Source of the DNA: Pirellulales bacterium
Lineage (GTDB): Bacteria > Planctomycetota > Planctomycetia > Pirellulales > Lacipirellulaceae
DNA length: 64,000 bases
Direction: 5' to 3'
NCBI GenBank assembly: GCA_019636345.1
Contig: JAHBXQ010000008.1
Coordinates: 1-64,000, forward strand
Both the position numbers and the translations under genes were made by a program. Shown piece after piece: positions 28,641 through 39,178 of the stretch. Every line of letters begins with the position of its first letter. Within the stretch, counting starts at the first letter, position 1. Under the pieces are notes generated by a model. The model worked only from the letters and a program-made list of their open reading frames with translations. It had not been told where the DNA came from and made no database searches.

Positions 28641-31600
28641 TCAGCAAATCCCCCGTCTCGACCTGCGTCCCCGCGGCGACGTGAACGTCTTTCACCTTGC
28701 CTTCGGCCTCGGCGAGGATGGTGGTTTCCATCTTCATCGCTTCCAGGGTGAGCAGCTTCTGCCCCGCCACGACGCGGTCGCCGGGCTGGGCGGCGACGAC
28801 GACCACCAGCCCCGGCATGCCGGCGCCGAGGTGCTTGGGGTTCTTCGGGTCGGCCTTGGTCCGCTGGACGACGTCCCCCTCGAGCGCATGGTCGGGGACC
28901 GTCACCTCGCGCGGCTGGCCGTTGAGCTCGAAGAAGACGCTCCGCGTGCCGTCGTGATGGGCGTCTCCCACGGTCAGGAACTTGAAGATCAGCGTCTTGC
29001 CCGGCTCGATGTCGACCGCGATCTCCTCGCCCGGTTGCATGCCGTGGAAGAACACCGGGGTGGGCAACACGCTGACGTCGGCGAACTGCCGCTGGTGCTC
29101 GGCGAACTGCTCGAACACTTGCGGGTACATCAAGTAACTGACGACGTCTTGCGAGGTCGGCTCGCGGTCGACGAGCGCGGCGACCGACGCGCGGGTCTTT
29201 GCGAGGTCGGCGGGGGGAAGGCTCTCGCCGGGCCGGCCCTCCAGCGGCTTCTCCCCGCGGAGGATCCGGTCGCGGACCTCGGGGGGGAAGCCCCCTTCGA
29301 CCTGCCCCATCCGGCCCCCCAACAGGTCGAGCACCGACCGCGGGAACGCCAATTCGCGATTGCCGGCCATCAGTTCGTCGCAGCTTAGGTCGTTGGCCAC
29401 CAGGAACAGGGCCATGTCCCCCACCGCCTTCGAGGTGGGGGTCACCTTGACGATGTCGCCGAACAACCGGTTCACGTCGGCGTACATCCGGCACACCTCG
29501 GGCCAGCGAGACGACAGCCCCAACGACTGGGCCTGCTGGAACAAATTGGTGTATTGACCCCCAGGCATTTCGTGCTGGTACAAATCCGATCCCGCGGCGA
29601 GCACGGGGCTCTCGAACGCGGCGTAGAATTCGCGGGTCTCGCGCCAGTACTCGCTGATCTCGTCGAGCGCCGCGCCGCGGAGCGACCCCTCGCGAGGCGT
29701 GTGGCGCAGCCCCTCGACCAGCGTGTTGAGATTCGGTTGCGAGGTTCCCCCCGACATCGCGGCGATCGCGGCGTCGGCGACGTCGAGCCCGGCGCCGGCG
29801 GCGTTGAGGATCGTCGCCGCCTGCACGCCCCCCGTGTCGTGGGTGTGGAAGTGGATCGGCAGCCCCGTCTCGTCGCGCAGGGCTTTCACCAATACGGCCG
29901 CCGCGTGCGGCTTGCACAGCCCGGCCATGTCTTTGATCGCCAGAATGTTGGCGCCAAGTTGCTTGAGCTCCTTGGCCAGGGCGACGTAGTACTTGAGGTC
30001 GTACTTGGGGCGCCGAGGGTCGAGGATGTCGCCCGTGTAACAGATGGCCGCCTCGCACACGGCGCCCGCCTCGCGCGTCGCCTCCATGGCGACCCGCATG
30101 TTGGGGGTCCAGTTCAGGGCGTCGAAGATGCGAAACACGTCGATCCCCGCCGCGGCCGCCTCGCGGACGCACTCACGGACCAGGTTGTCGGGGTAGTTGG
30201 CGTACCCCATGGCGCTCGACGCGCGGAGCAGCATCTGGAACAGGATATTGGGAATCCGCGTCCGCAGCTGCTCGAGCCGCTGCCAGGGAGACTCCTTGAG
30301 AAACCGCATCGAGACGTCGAACGTCGCCCCGCCCCACATCTCCAGCGAGAACAAATCGGCGCAGTGATGGGCGTAGGCGTCGGCGATTTGCAGCAGGTCG
30401 TACGTGCGAACCCGAGTCGCCAGCAGCGACTGGTGGGCGTCGCGCATCGTCGTGTCGGTCCACAACAGCGGCTTCTGCTCGCGAATCCACGCGCAGAACT
30501 TCTCGACCCCCAACTCCTTCAGCCGGTCGCGCGTGCCGCGCGGCAGCGGCGCAGCCGAGTCGATCGCGGGGACCTGGGCCGGCTCGCGTCGCTTGGCGAC
30601 CGGGGCGTCCTTGACGCTTGGGTTGCCGTTGACGATGCAATCGCCGACGTACTGCATCAGCTTGGTCGCCCGATCGCGCCGCGGCTGGAACTCGAACAAC
30701 TGCGGCGACTCGTCGATGAATCGCGTCGTGCACTGCCCCGCCAGAAACGTGGGGTCGGTCACCAACCGCACCAGGAACGGGATGTTCGTCTTGACGCCGC
30801 GGATGCGGAACTCCTGCAGGACGCGCTCCATGCGCCCCGCGGCCTCGACGAACTGGCGCCCCCAGCAGCTTACCTTCACCAGCAGCGAGTCGTAGAACGG
30901 GAAGACCACGGCGCCGGAGAACGCAGTCCCCCCGTCGAGCCGCACCCCCATGCCGCCCGACGAACGATAATGGGTCAGCTTGCCGTAGTCGGGCATGAAC
31001 TTGTTGGCCGGGTCTTCGGTGGTCACGCGGCACTGGATCGCGAAGCCGGTCGTCGCGATGTCCTCCTGCGCGGGCAGGCCGACGACCTCGCCGTCGAGCC
31101 GCTCTCCCTGGGCGACCAGGATTTGCGATCGCACCACGTCGACCCCTGTCACCTCCTCGGTGACGGTGTGTTCGACCTGAATCCGCGGGTTGACCTCGAT
31201 GAAGTAGATTTCGTTCGTGTCCGCGTCGAGGAGGAACTCGACCGTGCCGGCGTTGTCGTAGCTCACCTCGCGACCGATCGCCAGCGCCGCGTCGCACAGC
31301 TTCTGCCGCACCGCGGGAGCGAGGTTGGGCGCGGGCGCGATCTCGACCACCTTCTGGTGGCGGCGCTGCACGCTGCAGTCGCGCTCGAACAGGTGGACCA
31401 GGTTGCCGTGGCCGTCCCCCAGCAACTGCACCTCGATGTGCCGGGCGCGGGTGATGAACTTTTCGACGAAGATCTCGTCGCTGCCGAACGCCGTGAGCGA
31501 CTCGCGCCGCGCCGCCTCGAAGGCGTCGGCGAAGTCCTCGGCCCGCGGGACGACCCGCATGCCGCGCCCCCCGCCGCCGTGAGCCGCCTTGAGGATCACG

Positions 31601-32070
31601 GGGAACTTCAGCGTCTCGGCCGTCTTGAGCCCGTCGGCCGCGTCGCGGATCGGCGCGTCGCTCCCCCCCAGCACGGGGACGCCGACCTTGGTCGCCACGC
31701 GGCGCGCCGACAGCTTGTCGCCAAGCTGTTCGAGCAGCTCGGTCCGCGGGCCGACGAACGCGATCCCGTGAGCGCGACAGGCCCGCGCGAACCGCGGGTT
31801 CTCGGACAAAAAGCCGTAGCCCGGGTGGATCGCGTCGATCTCGCGCTCGACGGCCAACTCGACGATCCGCTCGACGTCGAGATACGCGGCCAACGGCTTG
31901 CCCGGCTCGCCGATCGGGTACGCCTCGTCCGCCTTGAACCGATGGAGCGCGTACCGATCCTCGTGCGAGTACATCGCCACGGTGCGAATGCCCAACTCAT
32001 GGGCGCTGCGGAAGACGCGAATGGCGATCTCGCTGCGATTGGCGGCGAGCAAACGACGAATGGGCTTCAT
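28627..32070 (-). CDS. pyc: Pyruvate carboxylase
   Basis: A full-length 1147-residue enzyme that carboxylates pyruvate to oxaloacetate using ATP and bicarbonate. The biotin carboxylase half (about 1-460) has the ATP-grasp loop KAAHGGGGRGMR and EVNPRIQVEHTVTEE. The carboxyltransferase domain (about 530-820) begins LLWTDTTMRDAHQSLLATR, with the metal- and substrate-binding residues of the HMGL-like barrel. The C-terminal biotinyl domain has the biotinylation motif LEAMKMETT. The start at 32070 gives the canonical MKPIRRLLAANRSEIAIR. It supplies oxaloacetate to the TCA cycle, encoded elsewhere in this window. The 3' end overlaps the convergent PEP-CTERM gene by 14 bases. Confidence 0.95.
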   Translation of the reverse strand: MKPIRRLLAANRSEIAIRVFRSAHELGIRTVAMYSHEDRYALHRFKADEAYPIGEPGKPLAAYLDVERIVELAVEREIDAIHPGYGFLSENPRFARACRAHGIAFVGPRTELLEQLGDKLSARRVATKVGVPVLGGSDAPIRDAADGLKTAETLKFPVILKAAHGGGGRGMRVVPRAEDFADAFEAARRESLTAFGSDEIFVEKFITRARHIEVQLLGDGHGNLVHLFERDCSVQRRHQKVVEIAPAPNLAPAVRQKLCDAALAIGREVSYDNAGTVEFLLDADTNEIYFIEVNPRIQVEHTVTEEVTGVDVVRSQILVAQGERLDGEVVGLPAQEDIATTGFAIQCRVTTEDPANKFMPDYGKLTHYRSSGGMGVRLDGGTAFSGAVVFPFYDSLLVKVSCWGRQFVEAAGRMERVLQEFRIRGVKTNIPFLVRLVTDPTFLAGQCTTRFIDESPQLFEFQPRRDRATKLMQYVGDCIVNGNPSVKDAPVAKRREPAQVPAIDSAAPLPRGTRDRLKELGVEKFCAWIREQKPLLWTDTTMRDAHQSLLATRVRTYDLLQIADAYAHHCADLFSLEMWGGATFDVSMRFLKESPWQRLEQLRTRIPNILFQMLLRASSAMGYANYPDNLVRECVREAAAAGIDVFRIFDALNWTPNMRVAMEATREAGAVCEAAICYTGDILDPRRPKYDLKYYVALAKELKQLGANILAIKDMAGLCKPHAAAVLVKALRDETGLPIHFHTHDTGGVQAATILNAAGAGLDVADAAIAAMSGGTSQPNLNTLVEGLRHTPREGSLRGAALDEISEYWRETREFYAAFESPVLAAGSDLYQHEMPGGQYTNLFQQAQSLGLSSRWPEVCRMYADVNRLFGDIVKVTPTSKAVGDMALFLVANDLSCDELMAGNRELAFPRSVLDLLGGRMGQVEGGFPPEVRDRILRGEKPLEGRPGESLPPADLAKTRASVAALVDREPTSQDVVSYLMYPQVFEQFAEHQRQFADVSVLPTPVFFHGMQPGEEIAVDIEPGKTLIFKFLTVGDAHHDGTRSVFFELNGQPREVTVPDHALEGDVVQRTKADPKNPKHLGAGMPGLVVVVAAQPGDRVVAGQKLLTLEAMKMETTILAEAEGKVKDVHVAAGTQVETGDLLITLE

Positions 32071-32120
32071 GCGAGACGACTGGCGGCAAGAGGACGAGAC
32101 GGCAAGCGCGCAGATCGCCC

Positions 32121-32142
32121 AGTATACCCTGCCCCGGCAGGG
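32121..32142 (-). promoter_or_regulatory. Candidate pyc promoter -10 with adjacent palindrome
   Basis: On the minus strand tatact (32126-32121) resembles a -10 box about 50 bases upstream of the pyc start. Immediately upstream lies a perfect palindrome (ccctgcc-cc-ggcaggg, 32127-32142), placed where an operator would overlap the promoter spacer. No good -35 box is seen, so the call is tentative. Confidence 0.35.
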
Positions 32143-32308
32143 TGCGGCAGAGTCGCGGCGGCGGCGAAAAAGCTTGTGCGCGGGCGTGAAGGCGCACAGC
32201 AAGCGGAACGACCCCGTTCACCTGCTGCGGCGGCTGGTAAGACGTTGAACTCTGAAAAACCGTCCTGCCGCCGCGGCCAGGTGCAACGGCTGGTTCGCGG
32301 CGGCACGC

Positions 32309-32944
32309 CTAGCCAACCAACCGCCTCGCGATTACAGCGGGCGACACCCCAGAGAATGCGAACTGAAGACCGGCTCGGAATGGCTGGATGCCATCCGGGT
32401 TCTTCGACACAAAGAAGAAGCTTGCGGCCTGTGACTGATATGCAAACGCTGCGAGGCCCGCAGTCGTCAGCATACGCAAGCCATGCCAGACGTATGGATT
32501 CGCAGACGGCGGAACGTCATTGAGCCTAGGGTTCGGCCAGTATTGATGTCTGTAAACGATCAATGCCTGCCGATTGCAGAGCATTGCAGCAAGCTCGGTG
32601 ATCAGGATCTTCTTCTCGGACTTGCCGTTATGGTGCGTGTAGAAACCAGTGTCGGGATCCAGGAACAAGAAGCGATGGTTGATAGCCCCCACCGCTGCGA
32701 CCCACTTTTGTCGTTTGCCGGGGTCATTGGAAGAGGGCACATTCACGAAGCCACCGGGTTTCCAGAACGTGCGGTCGGCAGGAATCCCAATCGCGGTCTC
32801 GAAAACTGCCTTCTCGGCATCGGCCCAGGGCCCGTCGGTGGTCATTGGAACGCAGGCGATGGAGCCAGCAACCTCTGCAGGCAACAAGCGGAAAACGAGT
32901 GCCTTCAACCCGTCGAGGCTGTCGAGAAGGTATTCCCGGTTCAT
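32309..32944 (-). CDS. Conserved hypothetical protein
   Basis: A 211-residue soluble protein with no signal peptide or membrane segment. I start it at the ATG at 32944 (MNREYLLDSLDGLKALVF); a longer frame to 32989 exists. Distinctive stretches are VPMTTDGPWADAEKAVFE, GINHRFLFLDPDTGFYTHH (approximately), LIVYRHQYWPNPR and FAYQSQAASFFFVSK. The pattern of aromatic and charged residues suggests an enzyme-like fold, but I do not recognise the family and no function is assigned. It is the last of three minus-strand genes in a stretch of visibly lower GC content between pyc and fumC, which may have been acquired separately. Confidence 0.7.
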   Translation of the reverse strand: MNREYLLDSLDGLKALVFRLLPAEVAGSIACVPMTTDGPWADAEKAVFETAIGIPADRTFWKPGGFVNVPSSNDPGKRQKWVAAVGAINHRFLFLDPDTGFYTHHNGKSEKKILITELAAMLCNRQALIVYRHQYWPNPRLNDVPPSANPYVWHGLRMLTTAGLAAFAYQSQAASFFFVSKNPDGIQPFRAGLQFAFSGVSPAVIARRLVG

Positions 32945-33046
32945 GACGCCTCCACCAGCGAACGACCAAGGTAACCCGGCGGCGGCCAAGCAACGTTGAT
33001 TTCAGAACCCGCTCGATCCGCCGCTCGGGTTCACCGCTTTGTTCGG

Positions 33047-33685
33047 TCACTCTCTCTTGTTGGCGTCGCGCTCGGATTTCTGCTGTTTCAGTTTCTCAGC
33101 CATCTCCTGCGGAAGCGCGATTACGGCAGCCTTTTGACGGAGTGCTTCAATCTCGGTGTCGTCAAGTTCACGGCCAAGACGTTGTGCTTGAATCTGCGTG
33201 AGTTCCTCGAAGCTTGGGACAAACACCAGCATAAGTCCGTTGGGATTAGGAAGCTTCGAGAGGTCACCAAATGCGCCAACTTGTGATTCGCGAAGTGTTC
33301 CGTCATCGGTGACCGGTGATGGTCTTTCTTGTGGCTGTTTTGGTGCCGCTTCCGCCACTGTGGCAAACTTTCGGATCGTCAAATGGTCGCACAGCGAGTC
33401 AGTGTCTCGTATTCCCGCGGCGCTTACCAACGCATCTTCACTGATCGTGATGCCAAAACGATCCTCGACTTCCATCGTGATTTCAACGAGATCAAGGTCA
33501 TCGGCACCGACGCCGCCAAAGGTCATCTCTGGAATTACGTCTGCGTCTTTTAGGCCGAGCTGTTTAGCGATGATGGATTGAACGTTTGCCAACATTGACG
33601 AATGCGGTGCTATCGTCTCGGGTGCTCGCGACGGGCCGCACCCGGCGATAACACTGGCGATCAGAAGTATGCCGAGGCGCGCCAT
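33047..33685 (-). CDS. Lipoprotein with acyl-carrier-protein-like domain lacking the carrier serine
   Basis: A 212-residue predicted lipoprotein. The signal ends VIAGC, a lipobox with Cys at about 16. Residues about 32-105 align by eye to an acyl carrier protein: VQSIIAKQLGL, then GADDLDLVEITMEVEDRFGI and ITISEDALVS. In carrier proteins the motif is GADSLD, the Ser carrying phosphopantetheine; here it is GADDLD, so the prosthetic group cannot be attached at that position. A Pro/Gln linker and a charged C-terminal part (about 140-212, ending KLKQQKSERDANKRE) follow. It lies downstream of the frameshifted lipoprotein gene and upstream of the hypothetical gene on the same strand. A protein-interaction role outside the cytoplasm is the best inference. 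Confidence 0.75.
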   Translation of the reverse strand: MARLGILLIASVIAGCGPSRAPETIAPHSSMLANVQSIIAKQLGLKDADVIPEMTFGGVGADDLDLVEITMEVEDRFGITISEDALVSAAGIRDTDSLCDHLTIRKFATVAEAAPKQPQERPSPVTDDGTLRESQVGAFGDLSKLPNPNGLMLVFVPSFEELTQIQAQRLGRELDDTEIEALRQKAAVIALPQEMAEKLKQQKSERDANKRE

Positions 33686-33859
33686 GATGTTTGTGACCGA
33701 ACGGCGGCGTTGACCGGGCCGCCGCCGATCAACATTGACCTCACGAACGACGCGATCGGCGGCTCCGCGTCCAACGCGTTATTATACCGCATCCGATCTT
33801 GTGATCAACGTTGCCGCCTCTCGACAACAATCTTTTGACCTTGACAAGCGATGCGCAGA

Positions 33860-34269
33860 CTAGAATTCAATTTTGTCTCGAATTTCTTGCCACTCCTCCC
33901 ATATGCGTTCAGGATCCATCCGGTGGACGGGCACCTGACTGTCGAGCGATTCGTAGAATTTCCGGGCTTGAGCTTTGGTCATTTGCACAGACACAGTGGA
34001 ATCGCGAACAGCAAGTACCTCCGCCTCGGTAGAGGCGAGCCTTTCTGTCGCTCCTTGCCAGCGAGCAACGTCATTAACGGATTTAGATAGACCTTGACGG
34101 TCGGTTCTTCTCCGCCCATGGCATTCTCTTGTGATTGTGTAGGCGAAACGGATGATTCAGTAGTTGGTGCAACAGACGGTTCTGGGCGTGGCGTGGTGGA
34201 TGCGTTGCAACCGATGAGAAAGCATGATAACGCTACGATTGCAGGTCGATGGGCAAGTTGAAACGACAT
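33860..34269 (-). pseudogene. Lipoprotein gene with apparent frameshift
   Basis: The minus-strand frame from ATG 34269 encodes a lipoprotein signal (ALSCFLIGC) and a Pro/Ser/Thr-rich linker up to GGEEPTVKVYL (near 34085). In that frame the protein then loses character and stops at 33979. In a shifted frame the DNA continues as protein-like sequence, with segments VNDVARWQGATERLAS, VSVQMTKAQARKFYESL and PERIWEEWQEIRDKIEF, ending at a TAG at 33860-33862. The two together look like one gene of about 135 codons with a frameshift near 34080-34090. Either it is a decayed gene, a programmed slip, or a sequencing error. The intact product would be an anchored lipoprotein with a helical C-terminal domain; function unknown. 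Confidence 0.55.
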
Positions 34270-34563
34270 TGTGTTTCTCACGGGTATAACAAGCATTCTA
34301 CGGCTCAGCGCCGCATAGCGCCTGACAGGAAGGAATTATGTGGCATGCAGACGTCTAGCACAGGCCTGCCGCCGCTCCACTCCTCGACGGAACTCCTGTT
34401 ACGGCAACATCGTATCGGCGACCGACCCCCTCGACAAGTTTCTGCAAAGGGGGCGCGGCGCCGTTGAGTACGCCGTTGTCCGGTGTGATCCAGCCGAACT
34501 CCGTCCGAAGAGATCGGAAGCTACTTGGCTGCTTGATCGGTTTCGAGACAAGATGCGTTCGCT

Positions 34564-35979
<1,416 letters not shown>

Positions 35980-36037
35980 CGGAGCCTCGCGGAAATGTGG
36001 GATGTGCGGTGTTTGACTGTTGAACTGCGAACACGTT

Positions 36038-36063
36038 GCGAGCCGCGGCGTCCCCGCCCGCGG
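36038..36063. repeat. Copy of a GC-rich intergenic repeat
   Basis: Twenty-six bases beginning gcgagccgcggcg and ending cgcccgcgg are identical to one arm of the inverted repeat at 52907-52932; identity continues three bases further. Here it is a single arm, between fumC and the cupin gene. Confidence 0.7.
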
Positions 36064-36074
36064 CGCGCCGGAAC

Positions 36075-36446
36075 TCATGGCCAGTCCTCGACCATCACGG
36101 TGTCGTCATGCTCGTACGCCGGGGCGCAGCAGCAGAGAAACCGCAGCGTCTCGGAGCCGATGTTCGTAATCTGGTGCCGTCGGCCGGGGAGAATCGCAAT
36201 CGCGTCGCCGGGGCCGACGTCGCGAGTCTCTGTTTCGATCTGCATCCGCCCGCGTCCTTCCAGCAGGTAGTAAATCTCTTCGCATTGCGGGTGAACATGG
36301 GGCGCGGTCGCGGCTCCCGGCGGCAACCGGGCCTCGGCGAGGCTCTGGTTGCGGATCGCCGAATTGCGGTGCGCCAGCAGCTCGCGGATTTCCGAACCGT
36401 CCTTGGTGGCGAACGGCGGCGCGGCGGCAAGGTTGATCACGTCCAT
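36075..36446 (-). CDS. Cupin domain protein
   Basis: A 123-residue single-domain cupin starting at 36446. The two cupin motifs are visible: APHVHPQCEEIYYLLEGRGRM (His, His and Glu metal ligands of motif 1, about 55-75) and GDAIAILPGRRHQITN (motif 2, with His). Such small cupins bind a metal ion and act as isomerases, dioxygenases or sugar-binding modules; the substrate cannot be deduced. A CC pair (RFLCCCAPAY) near the C-terminus is unusual. The gene is followed by the repeat copy at 36038-36063 and by fumC, but the gap makes an operon uncertain. Confidence 0.87.
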   Translation of the reverse strand: MDVINLAAAPPFATKDGSEIRELLAHRNSAIRNQSLAEARLPPGAATAPHVHPQCEEIYYLLEGRGRMQIETETRDVGPGDAIAILPGRRHQITNIGSETLRFLCCCAPAYEHDDTVMVEDWP

Positions 36447-36658
36447 GGCGGCACGCGGGGCGAGGAAAGCAAGTCGCGGGCCAAACGGCCGAGCCCCATT
36501 CTCCGCCCAGAACCCCGCGCGCTCAATCCGTGCCGTGCGCGTTTTCCGCGCCCGTTTCCGCACACCGTCCGGCCGTACCGAGAAGCGGCCCTCGCGCACA
36601 GGCGCGAGGGCGCACAACGCTTCGCCGAGCTTCGCGCCGCTGCGGGAACGAACCGGCG

Positions 36659-37579
36659 CTACGCTGCGTCGAGTTGGTTGAGATGGACGTCGAGCTGCGG
36701 GAAGGGGATCGAGATCCCGGCCCGGTCGAGCTCCAGCTTGATCGCCCGGACGAGGGCCTGCTTGCCGTCGATGAACGCGTCGGTCTTGACCCACCCGCGC
36801 ACCTGCCAGTCGACGCTCGAGGCCCCGAATCCCAGGAGGACCACCTTCGGCTCGGGCAGCAGTTCGACCAACGGGACGCTCTTGACGGCCGATTCGAGGG
36901 CGCGGCGAGTCTCGTCGATGTCGGCGAAGTAGCTGATCCCCACGTCGACGTCGGCCCGCCGGGACTTGTGGTAGGTGATGTTCTCGATCACCGCGCCGAA
37001 GATGGAACTGTTGGGAACGATGATCCGCCGATTGTCGGGAGTGTCGAGCGTGGTGGTGAACAGCTCGATCTCGAAGACCTTGGCCGTGTACCCGGCGACG
37101 TTGACGATGTCGCCCACCTTGTACGGGCGGAAGATCAGCAGCATCGCCCCCGCGGCGAAGTTGGACAGCGTCCCCTGAAACGCCAGACCGATCGCCAGAC
37201 CGAAGGCGCCCACCACCGCGGCGAAGCTGGTCGTCTCGATGCCGAAGTAGCTCAGGCAAGTGAGCCCGACGATCAGCAGGATCAGCCACCGCACCAGCTT
37301 GGCGAAGAACTTGGTGAGCGTCTCGTCGAACTTGACCCGGGTCATCGCCCGCGAGACGATCGCCGAGGCCCAGCCGGACAAGGTCCAGGCGAGCGACATC
37401 AGCACCAGCACGAAGGCGATCCGCAGCCCGTAATACGTGGCGATGTGGAGCCACTCCTCCTGCGTCAGGTGGCGGAAATCGAGCGCGCGAAACTTGGCGA
37501 GCGTCTCGGCGCTCCACCGTTTGAACTCGTCGGACGTCTTCAGCGGATCGACGGCCTCGGCGGCCAGCAGGGCAAACAT
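36659..37579 (-). CDS. mscS: Small-conductance mechanosensitive channel (MscS family)
   Basis: A 306-residue membrane channel that opens under membrane tension during hypo-osmotic shock. Three membrane segments (about 50-135) end in the pore helix VVGAFGLAIGLAFQGTLSNFAAG, with the Gly/Ala pattern and the GLAFQ...NFAAG signature of MscS TM3. The beta domain IFRPYKVGDIV (about 150) and the cytoplasmic alpha/beta vestibule follow. I start at the ATG at 37579; a GTG at 37591 is an alternative. It stands alone between the cupin gene and the divergent gene at 37719. Confidence 0.92.
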   Translation of the reverse strand: MFALLAAEAVDPLKTSDEFKRWSAETLAKFRALDFRHLTQEEWLHIATYYGLRIAFVLVLMSLAWTLSGWASAIVSRAMTRVKFDETLTKFFAKLVRWLILLIVGLTCLSYFGIETTSFAAVVGAFGLAIGLAFQGTLSNFAAGAMLLIFRPYKVGDIVNVAGYTAKVFEIELFTTTLDTPDNRRIIVPNSSIFGAVIENITYHKSRRADVDVGISYFADIDETRRALESAVKSVPLVELLPEPKVVLLGFGASSVDWQVRGWVKTDAFIDGKQALVRAIKLELDRAGISIPFPQLDVHLNQLDAA

Positions 37580-37718
37580 GGCGGTCGTCACGGCAAGCGG
37601 GTTGGCGTAGGATGCACAAGCGGAAACGGCCCGGGTAAGTACCGATTTGCCCGCGGCGCGTCGAGCCCGACGCTTTCCCGCCCTGAATCGCTGAATCGCC
37701 GATTGCTGCTAGCTGCCG

Positions 37719-38375
37719 ATGAACTTCCTCGCTCACAGTCTGTTCGTCGCCGACGATCCGTATGAAATTGCCGGGGCGGCTGCGCCCGACTGGCTGCCGC
37801 TGACGCGGCCTCGGGTGCGGTGCCGATCGCGGTCCGCGGCGCCGTACGTCGAGCACCCTGAACCGGCGGTCGCCGCCCTAGCCCGCGGGATCGTCCGCCA
37901 CCATGCCGACGACGACTGGTTCCACAACAGCCGGGCGTTCGCCGAGCTGGAATTGCAGCTCGCCCGGGCCGTGCGGCTGGCCACTCGGGACGACGACGGC
38001 ATGCGGCCGAAGTTTCTCGGGCACATCTTGGTGGAACTGCTGCTGGACGCCGCGCTCGCCGAGCGCGAGCCGGAACTGCTCGACCGCTACTACGACCGCC
38101 TCGCCGAGGTCGACCCGAGCGAGGTCGCCCGCCGCGTGAGCGAGTTCGCCGGCGCCGATGCGGGGCAGCTCGGCCGAATCATTCCGCGGTTTTGCGAACT
38201 GAGGTTCCTGTTCGACTACGCCGACGACCAGCGGCTTGTGTTCCGGCTGAACCAAGTGATGCAGCGAGTTCGTCTGCCCGAGTTGCCGGAGTCCTTCGCG
38301 GCGATTCTTCCCGAGGCTCGGATCGCGGTTGCGGAGCGCACCGACGAACTGCTAGCGGCGCCAGCGGAACTGTGA
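37719..38375 (+). CDS. Conserved hypothetical protein, weakly AcpH-like
   Basis: A 218-residue soluble protein. It opens MNFLAHSLFVADDP, resembling the MNFLAH start of ACP phosphodiesterase (AcpH, DUF479) proteins, and contains RHHADDDWFHNSRAF (about 60-75), a His/Asp cluster of the kind seen in HD-type metal enzymes, and later KFLGHILVELLLDAAL. The similarity is partial and the length matches the family (about 190-220). A metal-dependent phosphohydrolase is therefore possible but not shown. The end is GLU/Leu-rich (DELLAAPAEL). It is divergent from mscS and 104 bases before scpB. Confidence 0.72.
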   Translation: MNFLAHSLFVADDPYEIAGAAAPDWLPLTRPRVRCRSRSAAPYVEHPEPAVAALARGIVRHHADDDWFHNSRAFAELELQLARAVRLATRDDDGMRPKFLGHILVELLLDAALAEREPELLDRYYDRLAEVDPSEVARRVSEFAGADAGQLGRIIPRFCELRFLFDYADDQRLVFRLNQVMQRVRLPELPESFAAILPEARIAVAERTDELLAAPAEL

Positions 38376-38479
38376 CCTGCTGAGCGAGAACCGCGCCGAG
38401 GTCGCTCGCAAGTCGTGGAGAACGACTCAGCTGCGAGATTCGGATTTCGAGCTTCGGCGCCGCGACTTATGATCCCGCT

Positions 38480-39178
38480 ATGGATCCTCCCCAGGCTTCT
38501 GCCGACGACGCGGCGCCGCGGTTTTCGATCGAGCGGCTGTCGTCGGCTTTTGCGCGATTGATGGGGGCCCCCGCGGGGCAACCGGCGGTCGCGACGGCGC
38601 CCCCCGCGAGCGACGGCACGCTGGTGATCGACGACGGCGAGGCGACGCCCCCCACCCCCCAGATGATCGTCGAGGGGATGTTGTTCGTCGGCCGAGCCGA
38701 CGGGAGCCCGTTGTCGGCTCGCGAGATTGCCGACCCGATCCGCGGCGTCGACGCCGCCGAGGTCGATGCGATCGTCGCGGGGCTCAACCAATCTTACGCC
38801 GCGGCGGGCGCCCCCTACGAAATCGTCGGCGAGTCGCGCGGGTACCGCATGCGCTTGCGGGACGAGTTCGCCTCCGTGCGCCGCCGCCTCCGCGGCGAGA
38901 CCCGTGCCGCCCGGCTCACCCCCGCGGCGGTCGAGGTGCTGTCGCTGGTGGCTTATCGCCAGGGGATTACGATCAACGACATCGACCGCCTGCGCGGCCA
39001 TCGCAGCCACTCGATCCTCGCAGGGCTCGTGCGGCGAGAGTTGGTTCGGGTCGAGCGCGGCCGTTCGGACAAGGGGACCGTCGAGGCCCGCTACCACACG
39101 ACCGAGCGGTTCAACCGAGCGTTCCGCGTCGCCGCGCCGGCCGACTTGCCGCGGAGCGAGGACCTGGACGATTGTTGA
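38480..39178 (+). CDS. scpB: SMC-Scp complex subunit ScpB
   Basis: A 232-residue kleisin-associated protein needed for chromosome condensation and segregation with SMC and ScpA. After a variable, Pro/Ala-rich leader (1-55) comes the first winged helix (IVEGMLFVGRADGSPLSAREIA) and then the second, which carries the family signature LTPAAVEVLSLVAYRQGITINDIDRLRG approximately at 150-178. The position of the third element (VRRELVRVERGR...YHTTERF) also matches. Planctomycete ScpB proteins commonly have such leaders. No partner gene scpA is adjacent. Confidence 0.87.
   Translation: MDPPQASADDAAPRFSIERLSSAFARLMGAPAGQPAVATAPPASDGTLVIDDGEATPPTPQMIVEGMLFVGRADGSPLSAREIADPIRGVDAAEVDAIVAGLNQSYAAAGAPYEIVGESRGYRMRLRDEFASVRRRLRGETRAARLTPAAVEVLSLVAYRQGITINDIDRLRGHRSHSILAGLVRRELVRVERGRSDKGTVEARYHTTERFNRAFRVAAPADLPRSEDLDDC

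Noticed and set aside
29554-32523. A 989-codon open frame on the plus strand
   Set aside because: It is antisense to pyruvate carboxylase and lacks protein-family features.
33851-34090. A 79-codon plus-strand frame over the frameshifted lipoprotein
   Set aside because: The minus strand gives the more protein-like reading with a lipobox and helical C-terminal part.
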